From: G963664835 sp965220775 | GTDB taxonomy: Bacteria; Chloroflexota; UBA6077; FW602-bin22; JBCLEL01 | Reading direction: 5' to 3' | Assembly (NCBI GenBank): GCA_965220775.1 | Contig: OZ244845.1 | Span: forward strand, 992,001-1,056,000 | DNA length: 64,000 nt | Shown: positions 46,380 through 55,016 of the stretch, in pieces | Numbering within the stretch: position 1 is the first letter of the stretch | How the letters are laid out: every line of letters starts with the position of its first letter | Position numbers and translations under genes: made by a program | The notes under the pieces: generated by a model | The model's input: only the letters and a program-made list of their open reading frames with translations | What the model was told of the DNA's origin: nothing | The model's database searches: none

Positions 46380-47603
46380 TTACGCGGCTTCTATAGTGAC
46401 CCGATATCCTAGACCCTCGAGGCGTTTGACGCTCCTGCGCACGATGTAGCGCTTGTCCCTCTGATCGAAGTAGTCGGCACCCAGGTCGTGGTATTCGGTG
46501 TCATCTCGCAACAAATGGTAGATGATCTTGAGCACTGTGTGGGCGATGGCGGTGATGGCGCGCTTGCGTCCCCTGCGAGCGGCGATTCTGCGATATCGAG
46601 CTGAGAGGTAAGTGTCCTTGGTTCGTGCAGCAGCCTGTGCGACTTCAGTGAGGATGGAACTGAGCCAGGGACTGCCCCGGCCAGTGAATCCACTCCTGCG
46701 CTTGCCGGCGGACTGGTAGTTGCCAGGACAGAGCTTGGCCCAAGATGCAAGGTGCTTGGCCGAAGGGAATCTAGACATATCAGTACCTATCTCGGCGATG
46801 ATGTCCTCGGCGGCACGGCGAGCGACACCGGGGATAGAATCAAGGCGATTGATCGTCTCTTCTAAAGGGGCGAACCTACGTGCGACCTCCTTGTCGAGAT
46901 GTGCAATCTGAGTCTCGAACATCTCCAGAGATTGCAGCAGGACTCCAAGCATGAATCGCTGGTGGTGACCCACAGTTCCACGCAGTGCCCAACGCAACTG
47001 GTCCAGCTTCTTCCTTAACAAACCTCTGGCCAACTCGGCAAGGACGTTGGGTTCGTTCTCACCAGCAATCAGGGCTCTGAGCATGTCACGGCCAGAGACG
47101 CCGAGAATGTCTGTAGCTACCGAGGCCAGCTTGATGTTGCCACCTTCAAGCACCTTGTGCATCTGGTTGGCGATCTGAGCTTTATTCTGGACCACTCTGC
47201 GTCGGTAGCGAACCAACTCTCGTAGGTCACGCTGTGGTCGATCGGGGATGAAGCTTGGCTTCAGCAGGCCGTGCCTGAGTAGCTCCGCAATCCATTCAGA
47301 GTCCTTGACGTCCGTCTTACGACCAGGGACCGCCTTGATGTGGCGAGCGTTTGCCACCACCAACTCGAACTCGTGCTCCAAGACGTTGTAGACTGGCTTC
47401 CAGAACACACCGGTGCTCTCCATCGCCACAGTGGTGACCCGCATCTCAGTCAACCAATCGGCAAGAGCCAGTAGCTCGCCGTAGGTAGTCCCGAAGGTCC
47501 GAATCTGTCGATCGTCCGGGGTTAACACACAGGCAGTGACCGACTTCTTGTGGACGTCCAGACCGCAGCAGCGTTCACGAACTTCTCCAATTACTGTCCT
47601 CAT
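46380..47603 (-). CDS. IS110-family transposase
   Basis: A 407-residue DEDD recombinase. The RuvC-like catalytic residues are Asp16 (GLDVHKKS), Glu62 (MESTGVFW), Asp98 and Asp101 (KTDVKDSEW). The C-terminal Transposase_20 domain, with SIPGVARRAAEDIIAEIGTDMSRFPSAKHLASWAKLCPG and the Ser-containing GKRRSGFTGRGSPWL, is complete. IS110 recombinases are guided by a bridge RNA encoded in the noncoding end. The frame is intact, so the element may be active. Confidence 0.95.
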   Translation of the reverse strand: MRTVIGEVRERCCGLDVHKKSVTACVLTPDDRQIRTFGTTYGELLALADWLTEMRVTTVAMESTGVFWKPVYNVLEHEFELVVANARHIKAVPGRKTDVKDSEWIAELLRHGLLKPSFIPDRPQRDLRELVRYRRRVVQNKAQIANQMHKVLEGGNIKLASVATDILGVSGRDMLRALIAGENEPNVLAELARGLLRKKLDQLRWALRGTVGHHQRFMLGVLLQSLEMFETQIAHLDKEVARRFAPLEETINRLDSIPGVARRAAEDIIAEIGTDMSRFPSAKHLASWAKLCPGNYQSAGKRRSGFTGRGSPWLSSILTEVAQAAARTKDTYLSARYRRIAARRGRKRAITAIAHTVLKIIYHLLRDDTEYHDLGADYFDQRDKRYIVRRSVKRLEGLGYRVTIEAA

Positions 47604-47745
47604 TCCTCTCTCCTCGTAAATAGTCTACTGGCTGGGGGCGACCCCAAAACGAGTAAAGTTCGTACGCGTGCTCACTCTTGGCAGAGTGGCGACAGCTAGG
47701 TGTACTAGACGGGTCGCCAGAGTCAGATTGCTATACGGGCTCGAA
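47604..47745 (-). ncRNA. Candidate IS110 bridge-RNA region
   Basis: The noncoding end before the transposase start contains stable stems: CACTCT-TGGC-AGAGTG (47673-47688), GGGG-CGA-CCCC-type pairing near 47634-47645, and further GTCGCC-related complementarity between about 47688 and 47720. IS110-group elements encode their bridge RNA in this position. Guide loops were not identified, so the boundaries are only those of the noncoding end. Confidence 0.4.
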
Positions 47746-47789
47746 GTGCCAATGACCCTCGAACTCTTCCACCAACCAGCGCCCTAAAT

Positions 47790-48071
47790 TTTCATACCTT
47801 GGTGTGCCGGTGGCAACCGGCATGAGCGATTGCTATGAAAATAGACCTCTCCGGCAGCCTCTCATTCGCCATTCGCGGCATCCCTTCGCCAATCCGGTAC
47901 CCCATTCGTCATTCCGGCGAAGGCCGGAATCCAGAGGGGTGGGGAGAGGGGAATGTAGCACTGGGGCTTGTCTCCAGCTTAGGGCGGGCCGCTCATTCGC
48001 CCAGGGTGGACCGCCCGGCGTCCCACCATTTTCATCCTCTTATGCGGCCTTCGCAAGGCCATGGTGATTCC
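47790..48071 (+). repeat. Long composite repeat, copy B
   Basis: This copy and 54440-54775 agree almost base for base over long runs, for example CTCTCATTCGCCATTCGCGG, CTTAGGGCGGGCCGCTCATT and CCATTTTCATCCTCTTATG. Copy B lacks the nested CCCCGTACCCCGATACGGGG hairpin of copy C and has the plain CCGGCGAAGGCCGG stem instead. It is the right flank of the IS110 element and the left flank of the sugar transport cassette. Confidence 0.88.
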
Positions 48072-48254
48072 CGCGGAAGCGGGAATCTAGGAGAGGGGCG
48101 GTCGGCGCAAAGCCGAATCTCTTAGAACGGAACTGGCGACAAAGGGAGCGAAGTTCCATCTCCCTTTGGGAGAGGGCTAGGGTGAGGGTCAATCAACGCC
48201 CCCAATTTTGCATCGCGCATATGATATTGGATACAATTGTCGGCTATCTAGTTA

Positions 48255-48280
48255 GTGTCAAGACTAATATTTCTTGACAC
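48255..48280. promoter_or_regulatory. Inverted repeat, likely operator of the sugar transport genes
   Basis: GTGTCAAG (48255-48262) and CTTGACAC (48273-48280) form a perfect eight-base dyad around an AT-rich ten-base spacer, 53 bases before the first permease gene. The right arm includes a consensus -35 hexamer, TTGACA (48274-48279). A well-spaced -10 box is not clear: GATAAT at 48290 is too close. The position and symmetry suggest a repressor site. No regulator gene lies beside it. Confidence 0.55.
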
Positions 48281-48333
48281 GCAAACTGTGATAATATTCA
48301 TCGCAGCAAACCACCTGACGTGATTGGAGTCAG

Positions 48334-49284
48334 ATGAGCACCACGACTGCCGCCATACCGAGGCGCAGGGGCATGACCCGGGCAGCTCGCATCGAAGAGC
48401 TTTGGGGCTACCTGTTCATCAGTCCCTGGCTCATCGGGTTCATCGTGTTGACCGCCGGCGCCATGCTTGGCGGGCTTGGGCTGAGTTTTTTCCGCTACGA
48501 CATCATCACGCCCCCTAGGTTCATCGGACTAGACAATTACGAAAAGATGTTGTTCGACGATTGGCTCTTCTGGCACAGCCTCAGGCTGACTGGACAGTAC
48601 GCGGTCTTCAGCGTTTTCCTCGGAGTCTTGAGTGGTTTGGGCGCGTCGCTGCTCCTTAACCTGAACGTGCGCGGTCTGATGATATATCGAACGATCTACT
48701 ATCTGCCCTCGGTAGTATCGGCGGTAGCCGCGGCGATGATGTGGGCCATTGTCTTTCACGCCGACTTCGGCTTGGTGAACGGTATGCTGAAAGTATTTGG
48801 CATCGAGGGACCGCGTTGGCTCAGCAGCACGCAAATGCCGGTTTGGACTTTCATTATCATAGCCAACTGGAATGTTGGTGTCGGCATCGTGATCTATCTG
48901 GCCGCCCTACAGGGGGTTCCGACTACGTTATACGAGGCGGCGATCATCGACGGGGCCGGCCGCTGGCGCAAGTTCTGGCACATTACGCTGCCGATGATAT
49001 CGCCGGTGATTTTCTTCAACGTCGTCATGGGCATCATTGGCTCGCTCCAGGTCTTCACCCTCGCTTTCGTCCTCTCTGAGGCCGGTGGTGGTGGGATCGG
49101 TGGGCCGGCGAACGCGAGCATGTTCTTCGTCCTGTACCTTTATATGAGTGCGTTTAGATTCCTCAAGATGGGATACGCATCGGCACTAGCGCTCGCTCTC
49201 TTCCTCGTCATCTTGGCCCTCACATTGATCGTGTTCAAAGTTTCGGGGCGCTGGGTATACTACGAGGGAGCGCTGAAGAGGTAA
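48334..49284 (+). CDS. Carbohydrate ABC transporter permease, MalF/UgpA type
   Basis: A 316-residue inner-membrane permease with six hydrophobic segments, starting with an Arg-rich tail and WGYLFISPWLIGFIVLT. The conserved EAA loop is present (YEAAIIDGAGRWRKFWHITLPMISPV), which contacts the ATPase. It belongs to the MalF/UgpA/LacF type that imports oligosaccharides or glycerol-phosphate compounds. It begins the cassette; the next permease starts seven bases after the stop. ATG is the start. No ATPase gene is in the cassette. Confidence 0.93.
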   Translation: MSTTTAAIPRRRGMTRAARIEELWGYLFISPWLIGFIVLTAGAMLGGLGLSFFRYDIITPPRFIGLDNYEKMLFDDWLFWHSLRLTGQYAVFSVFLGVLSGLGASLLLNLNVRGLMIYRTIYYLPSVVSAVAAAMMWAIVFHADFGLVNGMLKVFGIEGPRWLSSTQMPVWTFIIIANWNVGVGIVIYLAALQGVPTTLYEAAIIDGAGRWRKFWHITLPMISPVIFFNVVMGIIGSLQVFTLAFVLSEAGGGGIGGPANASMFFVLYLYMSAFRFLKMGYASALALALFLVILALTLIVFKVSGRWVYYEGALKR

Positions 49285-49291
49285 ATGATCG

Positions 49292-50215
49292 ATGAGCGAT
49301 AGTGTGACGGTAGTTGCGCGGGGGACCGAGACCCGGTACAGGCACGGGCGATTTCGCCGCGAGATTTTCCCCAGCGTCAGAACACACGCTGTTTTGATCG
49401 CGTTCAGTTGTATTCTCATATTGCCTTTCCTCTTTATGCTCAGCACCTCGATGAAAGCGACGAGCGATCTGCTCGGCTTCCCTCCGTCTCTCATTCCCAG
49501 GGTGTGGGATTTTGACCACTACCACATCATCTTCGCGACCGGGTTTGACCGCGGCGACCACATAGAGCATTTCCACTGGTACTGGTTCAAGAACACGGCA
49601 ATTCTCGTGATTCTCGGCCTGATAGGCACTCTGTTCACCGCATCTTTGTCCGCTTACGCGTTCGCCCGCCTCCGCTTCCGAGGACGGGGCATACTGTTCA
49701 TCATCGTCTTGAGCACAATGATGATTCCAACCTACGTCACGCTTATCCCGACCTATATCATTTGGAAGGAGCTTCGTCTTCTCGGAGGCTACATTCCTCT
49801 GGTCGCGCCGGCCTTCCTCGGAGGGGGCCCTTTCTATATCTTTCTAATGCGTCAGTTCATTATGACTCTGCCCCACGAGATGGACGAGGCGGCGCGCATC
49901 GACGGCTGTGGCTGGTTCGGAGTCTACTGGCGTATCGTTCTGCCGCTCATGAAGCCGGCGATGATCGTGATAGCCATCTTTACATTCTTGAGCACTTACA
50001 ATGACTTTCTGATGCCGGTCATATTTCTCAACGATCCCGAGCTCTATCCGGTTTCGATCGGTCTGAGACAGTTTGGAAGAATGGTGATGGGCCTGGCGCC
50101 GATTCAGGCGGTCATGGCAGCCTCGACAGTTGTGATGTTACCTACAGTCGTATTCTTCCTGTTTACCCAGCGGTACTTTATGCAAGGGATAGTGATATCC
50201 GGGGTAAAAGGCTAG
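49292..50215 (+). CDS. Carbohydrate ABC transporter permease, MalG/UgpE type
   Basis: A 307-residue partner permease with six membrane helices. The EAA loop reads MDEAARIDGCGWFGVYWRIVLPLMKPAM, typical of MalG/UgpE. The C-terminus ends in FTQRYFMQGIVISGVKG, the usual closing motif of this family. It pairs with the permease just before it to form the channel; spacing of seven bases implies one transcript. The start ATG at 49292 follows a weak Shine-Dalgarno. About 155 bases separate it from the binding-protein gene. Confidence 0.94.
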   Translation: MSDSVTVVARGTETRYRHGRFRREIFPSVRTHAVLIAFSCILILPFLFMLSTSMKATSDLLGFPPSLIPRVWDFDHYHIIFATGFDRGDHIEHFHWYWFKNTAILVILGLIGTLFTASLSAYAFARLRFRGRGILFIIVLSTMMIPTYVTLIPTYIIWKELRLLGGYIPLVAPAFLGGGPFYIFLMRQFIMTLPHEMDEAARIDGCGWFGVYWRIVLPLMKPAMIVIAIFTFLSTYNDFLMPVIFLNDPELYPVSIGLRQFGRMVMGLAPIQAVMAASTVVMLPTVVFFLFTQRYFMQGIVISGVKG

Positions 50216-50371
50216 AATACGATGCCAAGCGCGGGGGCGCGAGCGCTGCGTGGTTCAACCAATGGAGGTGATAGATAGGAAAACAATGGCTTAGAGCCCA
50301 CGGGGTAGAACCCACGGGGTTTTGGAAGAAAAGATTCATTATGTTTCGCTCCATAAGGAGGAGGTACAGAG

Positions 50372-51949
50372 TTGCTTGACAAAATAGTTCGCCGCTCACT
50401 CTCGAGGCGGTCATTCCTAGCCGGTCTCGGCGCTGCGGCCGCTTTGCCCGTAATCGCCGCTTGCCAACCGCAGGTCGTCGAGAAGGTCGTCGAGAGGCCG
50501 GTCGAAGTTGTGGTTACGCGAGTCGTTCAAGAGGTCGTTGAGAAGGAAGTCGTCGTCGAGAAGGCGGTCGAGGTAGAGAAGGAAGTCACCCGAGTCGTCC
50601 AAGAGATCGTCGAGGTCGAGAAAGAGACGCTCGTCGAGGTCGAGAAAGAGACAATCGTCGAGGTAGAAAGGGTCGTCACCGTCGAGGTAGAGAAAGAGGT
50701 CTTCAAGGAGGTGGTCGTCGCCGCGGCCGGTGCTCCCTATATACCGCGTACAGACGCGATGCCGCCCGGCGAGATCAGGTTTGCCACCTGGGGTAACGCG
50801 ATGGATGATGCCGTCAAAGTTTGGAACGAGATGTTCCCGGACTCGCCGGTCAAGCACGAAATCACCCCGTATGGTGAGCACACCAACAAGATCCTGATCG
50901 AAATGGCGGCAGGCACTGCTCCTGATTCGATTCTCATCTCCGGAGCGTTCTTCCACACGGTCGCCCGCAAGGGAGTTTTATGGGGCTTCAACGATGCGAT
51001 CAGGGCCGACAAGCTCGACCTCGAGGGGTGGGCGGTGGACCAGCGACACTGGTCCAGCTGGCCGCGCGGCGGTGAGATCTACGGATTCCACCACCACGCT
51101 CCGGTTATCGATACCGTATACTACAACAAAGAGATCATGGCAGAAGCCGGTGTTGGGACCACCATCGACCACTTCTGGAATCTGAGCGACTACCAAGAGT
51201 TGGCCACCGCGCTGAACGGCAACGCGCCGGATGTGTGGGGCAGCAACGGCTTGGGCTCAACTCGTACTTTCCACGGCTTCCTTGCTGGTCTGGATGGGAA
51301 GTTCTTCGTTGACGAGGACGAGTCTGCCGTCAACATGACCTCGGACGAGTGTCGTGAGGCGTTGCGCATCATAACGGCGCCGTACCTGGAGTGGGGCGTC
51401 GCGCCAGACTCGGAAGCCGCGGCACTCTTGGGCGAGTCTCCGTTCGCCAATGGCAAGTTTGCGCTGTTCACCGGCGTAGGCACCGCCTACGTCATGGTCA
51501 GGGTGTACGGTCTTGTCGACGAGCCGTTCGACTGGTGGTGGGCAGATCCGCCGACACCGGACAATGGCAGCAAGGCCCACGGCGGTATTCCGCACCACTA
51601 CACCGTCAACCCCGGCAGCAAGATAAGAGACGCCGCCTGGGAGTGGACCAAGTGGATTTCGATGGACACCGAAGCTCTGAAGGTGATGTCCAAGCAGATC
51701 CCGCCGGGCTACAATCCGCTCGGAATCTTCCAGTTCGAGACGGACCCCGACATCAAGCGCTACAACATCGAGTCGCTTGCTCGGACCGAGTACTTCGTCA
51801 TGGAGTGGTGGGGCGCTAAGGCTGCACCGCAGATGACCCAGATATTCCACTCCGAGAGGGGCAATGTAATTCTGGGCGAGAAGACTATCGACGAAGCTGC
51901 CGCCGACATGAAGGACCAGATGGACAAAGCGCTGGCCGAGGCGGACTAG
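50372..51949 (+). CDS. ABC transporter sugar-binding lipoprotein with Val/Glu stalk
   Basis: A 525-residue extracellular solute-binding protein of family 1 type. The N-terminus has a Tat-like SRRSFLAG motif (11-18), a hydrophobic core and lipobox VIAAC, so Cys31 is likely lipidated. Residues of about 34-115 are a low-complexity stalk of Val/Glu/Lys repeats such as VEKVVERPVEVVV, seen often in Chloroflexota binding proteins. The binding domain follows, with IRFATWGNAMDDAVKVWNEMFPD and a two-lobe pattern to the end. The start is TTG with AAGGAGGAGG just upstream, a very strong ribosome site. It delivers substrate to the two permeases before it. Confidence 0.93.
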   Translation: MLDKIVRRSLSRRSFLAGLGAAAALPVIAACQPQVVEKVVERPVEVVVTRVVQEVVEKEVVVEKAVEVEKEVTRVVQEIVEVEKETLVEVEKETIVEVERVVTVEVEKEVFKEVVVAAAGAPYIPRTDAMPPGEIRFATWGNAMDDAVKVWNEMFPDSPVKHEITPYGEHTNKILIEMAAGTAPDSILISGAFFHTVARKGVLWGFNDAIRADKLDLEGWAVDQRHWSSWPRGGEIYGFHHHAPVIDTVYYNKEIMAEAGVGTTIDHFWNLSDYQELATALNGNAPDVWGSNGLGSTRTFHGFLAGLDGKFFVDEDESAVNMTSDECREALRIITAPYLEWGVAPDSEAAALLGESPFANGKFALFTGVGTAYVMVRVYGLVDEPFDWWWADPPTPDNGSKAHGGIPHHYTVNPGSKIRDAAWEWTKWISMDTEALKVMSKQIPPGYNPLGIFQFETDPDIKRYNIESLARTEYFVMEWWGAKAAPQMTQIFHSERGNVILGEKTIDEAAADMKDQMDKALAEAD

Positions 51950-52074
51950 TACCGCAGCATATCGAAGAGGTCTAGTGCCTCTTCAGGATCGAGTGGCGTG
52001 GTCGGCTCCCGGCGAAAGCCGAGCCGGCCGCGCCATTCTAGTGTTCGGCGACCTTGCGATTAGGAGAACATACA

Positions 52075-52926
52075 TTGAAGCTCACTGAGCAACAGATACA
52101 TCACTTCAATACGTTCGGATTCTTGGTCTTCCGGCAGCTTCTCACCCCGAGTGAGATGGACCGATTCAGCCGGGAGTTCGACGCCGGCTTGGATTCCTGG
52201 CTGCCTGCGGGAATCAAGCACGACCGAAAGGCGCGCCATTATGCCTCATTGATGGAGGAGACTACGCCGTTCATCGCCTCGCTGCATGATGATCCAAGGT
52301 TTGCCGGCGTAGCGGAGCAGCTGCTCGGCAAAGAGGTCTTGGGCATAGCCGCCGACGGCAACTACTACGTTGGTACGACCGCGTGGCACCCTGACGGCCA
52401 TCCGATAGGCCTAGATGGCAAGCCGGAAGACTATCTGGCGGTCAAGTTTACGACCTACCTGGAGCCTCAGGACGGGTCGAACGGGGCCCTGAGGGTCATA
52501 CCGGGCTCCCACCGGCAACCCTATCACGGATGGTTGCAGGAGAAGTTCTACGCGCAGCCGATCGAAGATCGGGTCAAAAAGACGCCGGAGCAGGCTTTTG
52601 GCGTGCCTGGAGACGAGTTGCCTGCCTACGCATTCGAATCCGAGCCCGGAGACGTGTTGATCTTCAACGGACCGCTTTGGCACGCCGCATTTGGTGGCAG
52701 CGACCATCGTCGGATGTGCAGCATCGTCTACTACGACGACCCGGATACGCCGGAAGCCACGTCTGCGATCCAAGAGGTGATGAGCAGAAACCATCGAATG
52801 TACGCGTCCAAGGGCCGGCAGATGTACACGGACTACTACCGGAACAATCCTGATCCGCGGCACCAGCGTTGGGTCGGCCGGATGGACGAACTCGGCATCT
52901 TGGAGACGCCGCCAATAACTTCCTAG
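52075..52926 (+). CDS. Phytanoyl-CoA dioxygenase (PhyH) family protein
   Basis: A 283-residue Fe(II)/2-oxoglutarate oxygenase. The iron ligands are His105 and Asp107 (WHPDGH) and distal His203 (NGPLWHAAFGG); Arg near 212 can bind 2-oxoglutarate. The double-stranded helix core runs about 90-225, and the sequence GALRVIPGSHRQPYHGWL is typical of PhyH. The TTG at 52075 is preferred because TAGGAGA stands just before it; seven extra codons upstream are possible. It follows the binding protein gene by 125 bases, so it probably modifies a compound brought in by the transporter. The substrate is unknown. Confidence 0.9.
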   Translation: MKLTEQQIHHFNTFGFLVFRQLLTPSEMDRFSREFDAGLDSWLPAGIKHDRKARHYASLMEETTPFIASLHDDPRFAGVAEQLLGKEVLGIAADGNYYVGTTAWHPDGHPIGLDGKPEDYLAVKFTTYLEPQDGSNGALRVIPGSHRQPYHGWLQEKFYAQPIEDRVKKTPEQAFGVPGDELPAYAFESEPGDVLIFNGPLWHAAFGGSDHRRMCSIVYYDDPDTPEATSAIQEVMSRNHRMYASKGRQMYTDYYRNNPDPRHQRWVGRMDELGILETPPITS

Positions 52927-53339
52927 CGGGCCGGCGCGGGTGGCGGAACGGCGAAAACTGTAGTCTCTGTAGGGGCGCCCCTCGTGGGCGCCCTTGGCGG
53001 GGACGCCATCCCGGCTCACCCGGTAATCCTCTCGCACTCGCCATTGGCACGAATACATGTCCCGGACTCTGATCCGGGATGGCCGGATGGCGTCGAGAGT
53101 CGAATGAGAGAAATGTAGCGCTGGGGCTTGTCCCCAGCCAGGGCCACGCGCCCAACAGACGGGTAACGGCGGCCTGCCCCAGTCATTCACGCCACCCACT
53201 TCGTCATTCGTACGAAAGCATGTCCCGGACTCCGATCCGGGATGCGCCTACGCCGCTTTCGAGCGCGCCGTTGAACCCCTCCATTCCGCGATCTCGTCAT
53301 TCCGGCCCCCCAATTCGTCATTCCCGCGAAGGCGGGAAA
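52927..53339. repeat. Repeat-bearing flank of the IS30 element
   Basis: No gene is supported. Repeats present: a CCCGGACTCTGATCCGGG hairpin near 53061-53083, CTGGGGCTTGTCCCCAG at 53116-53138, another CCCGGACTCCGATCCGGG near 53223-53243, and at 53324-53338 the left half of a CCCGCGAAGGCGGG hairpin unit that is cut by the IS30 insertion. Confidence 0.75.
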
Positions 53340-54328
53340 CTGGATTCACATTTGAAGTGCAACACCTGGTTCCAGAATGTCTCAGCGGGAGTATTGTAGC
53401 CGGGGCATTTGCGCGGGGTATTGTTGTAAGCCTGCACCAACTGAGTAAACCGATCGTCCGGCAGGGTGGCCAGGTCGGTCTTGCGGGGCAGGGTGCGTCG
53501 CAAACGACCGATGGCGTTCTCGATGCCACCCTTCTGCCAAGGCGAGTGGGTATCGCAGAAGAAGGTCTGGAAGCCGAGGGCATGGAGTTGGTGATGTTGG
53601 GCGAACTCGGTGCCGTTGTCGAAAGTAACGGTCTGACGCCACTGAGGAGGGAGAGGGCCGAGAATGGAAGACATGTAGTTGGCAATAGGGTGAGCTTCTT
53701 TAGAAGGGGATTTGGCTGCTAAGAGGAGACGAGAGTGACGCTCGTGGAGGGTGAGTACGGCCTGACCGTAGGTGCTGAAGAGCATAAGGTCGGCTTCCCA
53801 ATGGCCTGGGGTTCGACGATCCTCGGCGGAGTGAGGACGTTCCGCGAGGGGGCGTCTAAGGCTAATGAAAGAAGCGGGACTGGAGGCTTTAGGCTTCCTG
53901 TAGCCGCGTTTGGACTTGGCCCTGGGGAGGAAATGTCGCCAGGAGTAGTTCTTCTTGCGAGCGATCTGAGCGTAGATGAAACGGTAGATGGATTCGTAGG
54001 AGATGACGATGTGACCGGCGTCGCGGGCAAGCCGGCCGGCAACCTGCTGAGGAGACCAGCCTTGGGCGAGGCGCTCAAGGACGCGTACGCGCAGGCCGGC
54101 GTCACGATCCAGGCGTGAACCGGACCAACGACGGGCCCGGGTCTGCTGATGGGCATAGGAGGGCAAGTAGCCACTGGAGCGTGACGCATTTCTCTTCAGT
54201 TCTCGAGCAACTGACGATGGCGCGCGATCCAGATTTGCAGCGATTTGCCGGAGCGAGGATCCGGCTGCACGTAATCGGGCAATTTCACACCGTTCTTCAA
54301 TGGAGATCTGATTGTATTGGAATCCCAT
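53318..54328 (-). CDS. IS30-family transposase
   Basis: A 336-residue DDE transposase. A helix-turn-helix of the IS30 type starts it (ISIEERCEIARLRAAGSSLRQIA), then the region LAQGWSPQQVAGRL, then the catalytic core with Asp180 (HWEADLML), Asp237 (TFDNGTEF) and Glu270 (GGIENAIGRLRR). The frame is intact. The stop TGA at 53318-53320 lies about 20 bases outside the element's inferred left end, so the last seven or so residues come from flanking repeat DNA. Confidence 0.95.
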   Translation of the reverse strand: MGFQYNQISIEERCEIARLRAAGSSLRQIAANLDRAPSSVARELKRNASRSSGYLPSYAHQQTRARRWSGSRLDRDAGLRVRVLERLAQGWSPQQVAGRLARDAGHIVISYESIYRFIYAQIARKKNYSWRHFLPRAKSKRGYRKPKASSPASFISLRRPLAERPHSAEDRRTPGHWEADLMLFSTYGQAVLTLHERHSRLLLAAKSPSKEAHPIANYMSSILGPLPPQWRQTVTFDNGTEFAQHHQLHALGFQTFFCDTHSPWQKGGIENAIGRLRRTLPRKTDLATLPDDRFTQLVQAYNNTPRKCPGYNTPAETFWNQVLHFKCESSFPPSRE

Positions 54329-54371
54329 GGCAACACCTCAATAAAGTGTTGCACTTCGTTTGTGAACTTAG
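53340..54371 (-). mobile_element. IS30-family insertion sequence
   Basis: The element is bounded by imperfect inverted repeats of 26 bases: 53340-53365 on the left and 54346-54371 on the right, matching at 20 of 26 positions, including a perfect inner block GAAGTGCAACAC. GGAA precedes the left end (53335-53338, one base away) and follows the right end (54372-54375), a possible short target duplication. The target is a hairpin repeat unit: GCGGGAA on one side and GGAATCCAGAGGGG on the other rebuild an intact copy. Confidence 0.85.
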
Positions 54372-55016
54372 GGAATCCAGAGGGGAGGTGCGGGTTGTGG
54401 CAATGACGCTAGAACTCTCCCACCAACCAATGCACCCAATTTTCACACCTTGGTGTGCCGGCACCAGCCGGCATGAGCGATTGCTATGAAAGCATGTCCC
54501 GGACTCCGATCCGGGATAGACTTCTCCGGCAGCCTCTCATTCGCCATTCGCGGCATCCCTTCGCCAATCCGGCACCCCATTCGTCATTCCGGCGATCGAA
54601 GGCATGCCCCGTACCCCGATACGGGGCCGGAATCCAGAGGGGTGGGGAGAGGGGAATATAGCGCTGGGGTTTGTCTCCAGCTTAGGGCGGGCCGCTCATT
54701 CGACCAGGGTGCACCGCCCGGCGTCCCACCATTTTCATCCTCTTATGCGGCCTTCGCAAGGCCATGGTGATTCCGGCGATCGAAGGCATGCCCCGTACCC
54801 CGATACGGGGCCGGAATCCAGAAGGGGAGAACCCCTCTCATACATCAAAGACCAACGTCTCTAGAGGGCCGTCCCTTGTGGGTGCCCAGAACGACTCCCA
54901 AACGAGGGCAATCCGAGGACCGCGGCGTCCAGAACTTTGTGAGGTTTCGCATCGGACAAGCCCGGCGCGCAAGGTATTATTCATCTACGAGCTATCCATG
55001 AAGGGGGAGGTCAGCA
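54372..55016. repeat. Repeat-rich region before the glycosidase gene
   Basis: The first 400 bases are repeats: the right half of the split hairpin unit, the long composite repeat copy C and a second GATCGAAGGCATGCCCC unit near 54775-54830. From about 54850 to 55000 the DNA is unique and should hold the promoter of the gene at 55017, whose GTG is preceded by GGGGGAGG. No coding region is supported. Confidence 0.75.
54440..54775 (+). repeat. Long composite repeat, copy C
   Basis: Direct-orientation partner of 47790-48071, about 6.65 kb away. It includes the nested hairpin CCCCGTACCCCGATACGGGG near 54607-54626 and the CTGGGGTTTGTCTCCAG stem at 54659-54681. Copies B and C enclose the permeases, binding protein, PhyH gene and the IS30 element. 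Confidence 0.88.

Larger units (their letters stand above)
46375..47745 (-). mobile_element. IS110-family insertion sequence
   Basis: A single-gene element of about 1.37 kb. Its limits are placed where the surrounding repeat modules break off: CATTCGTACGAAAATGA on the left and CAATGACCCTCGAAC on the right. No terminal inverted repeats are seen, as expected for IS110. One noncoding end, upstream of the transposase, is about 140 bases long, whereas the other is only a few bases, which fits the IS110 rather than the IS1111 subgroup. Ends are approximate. Confidence 0.75.

Noticed and set aside
50417..50956. Minus-strand frame rich in Asp and Leu opposite the Val/Glu stalk
   Set aside because: It is the complement of the low-complexity GTCGAG/GAGAAG codons of the stalk and has no independent support.
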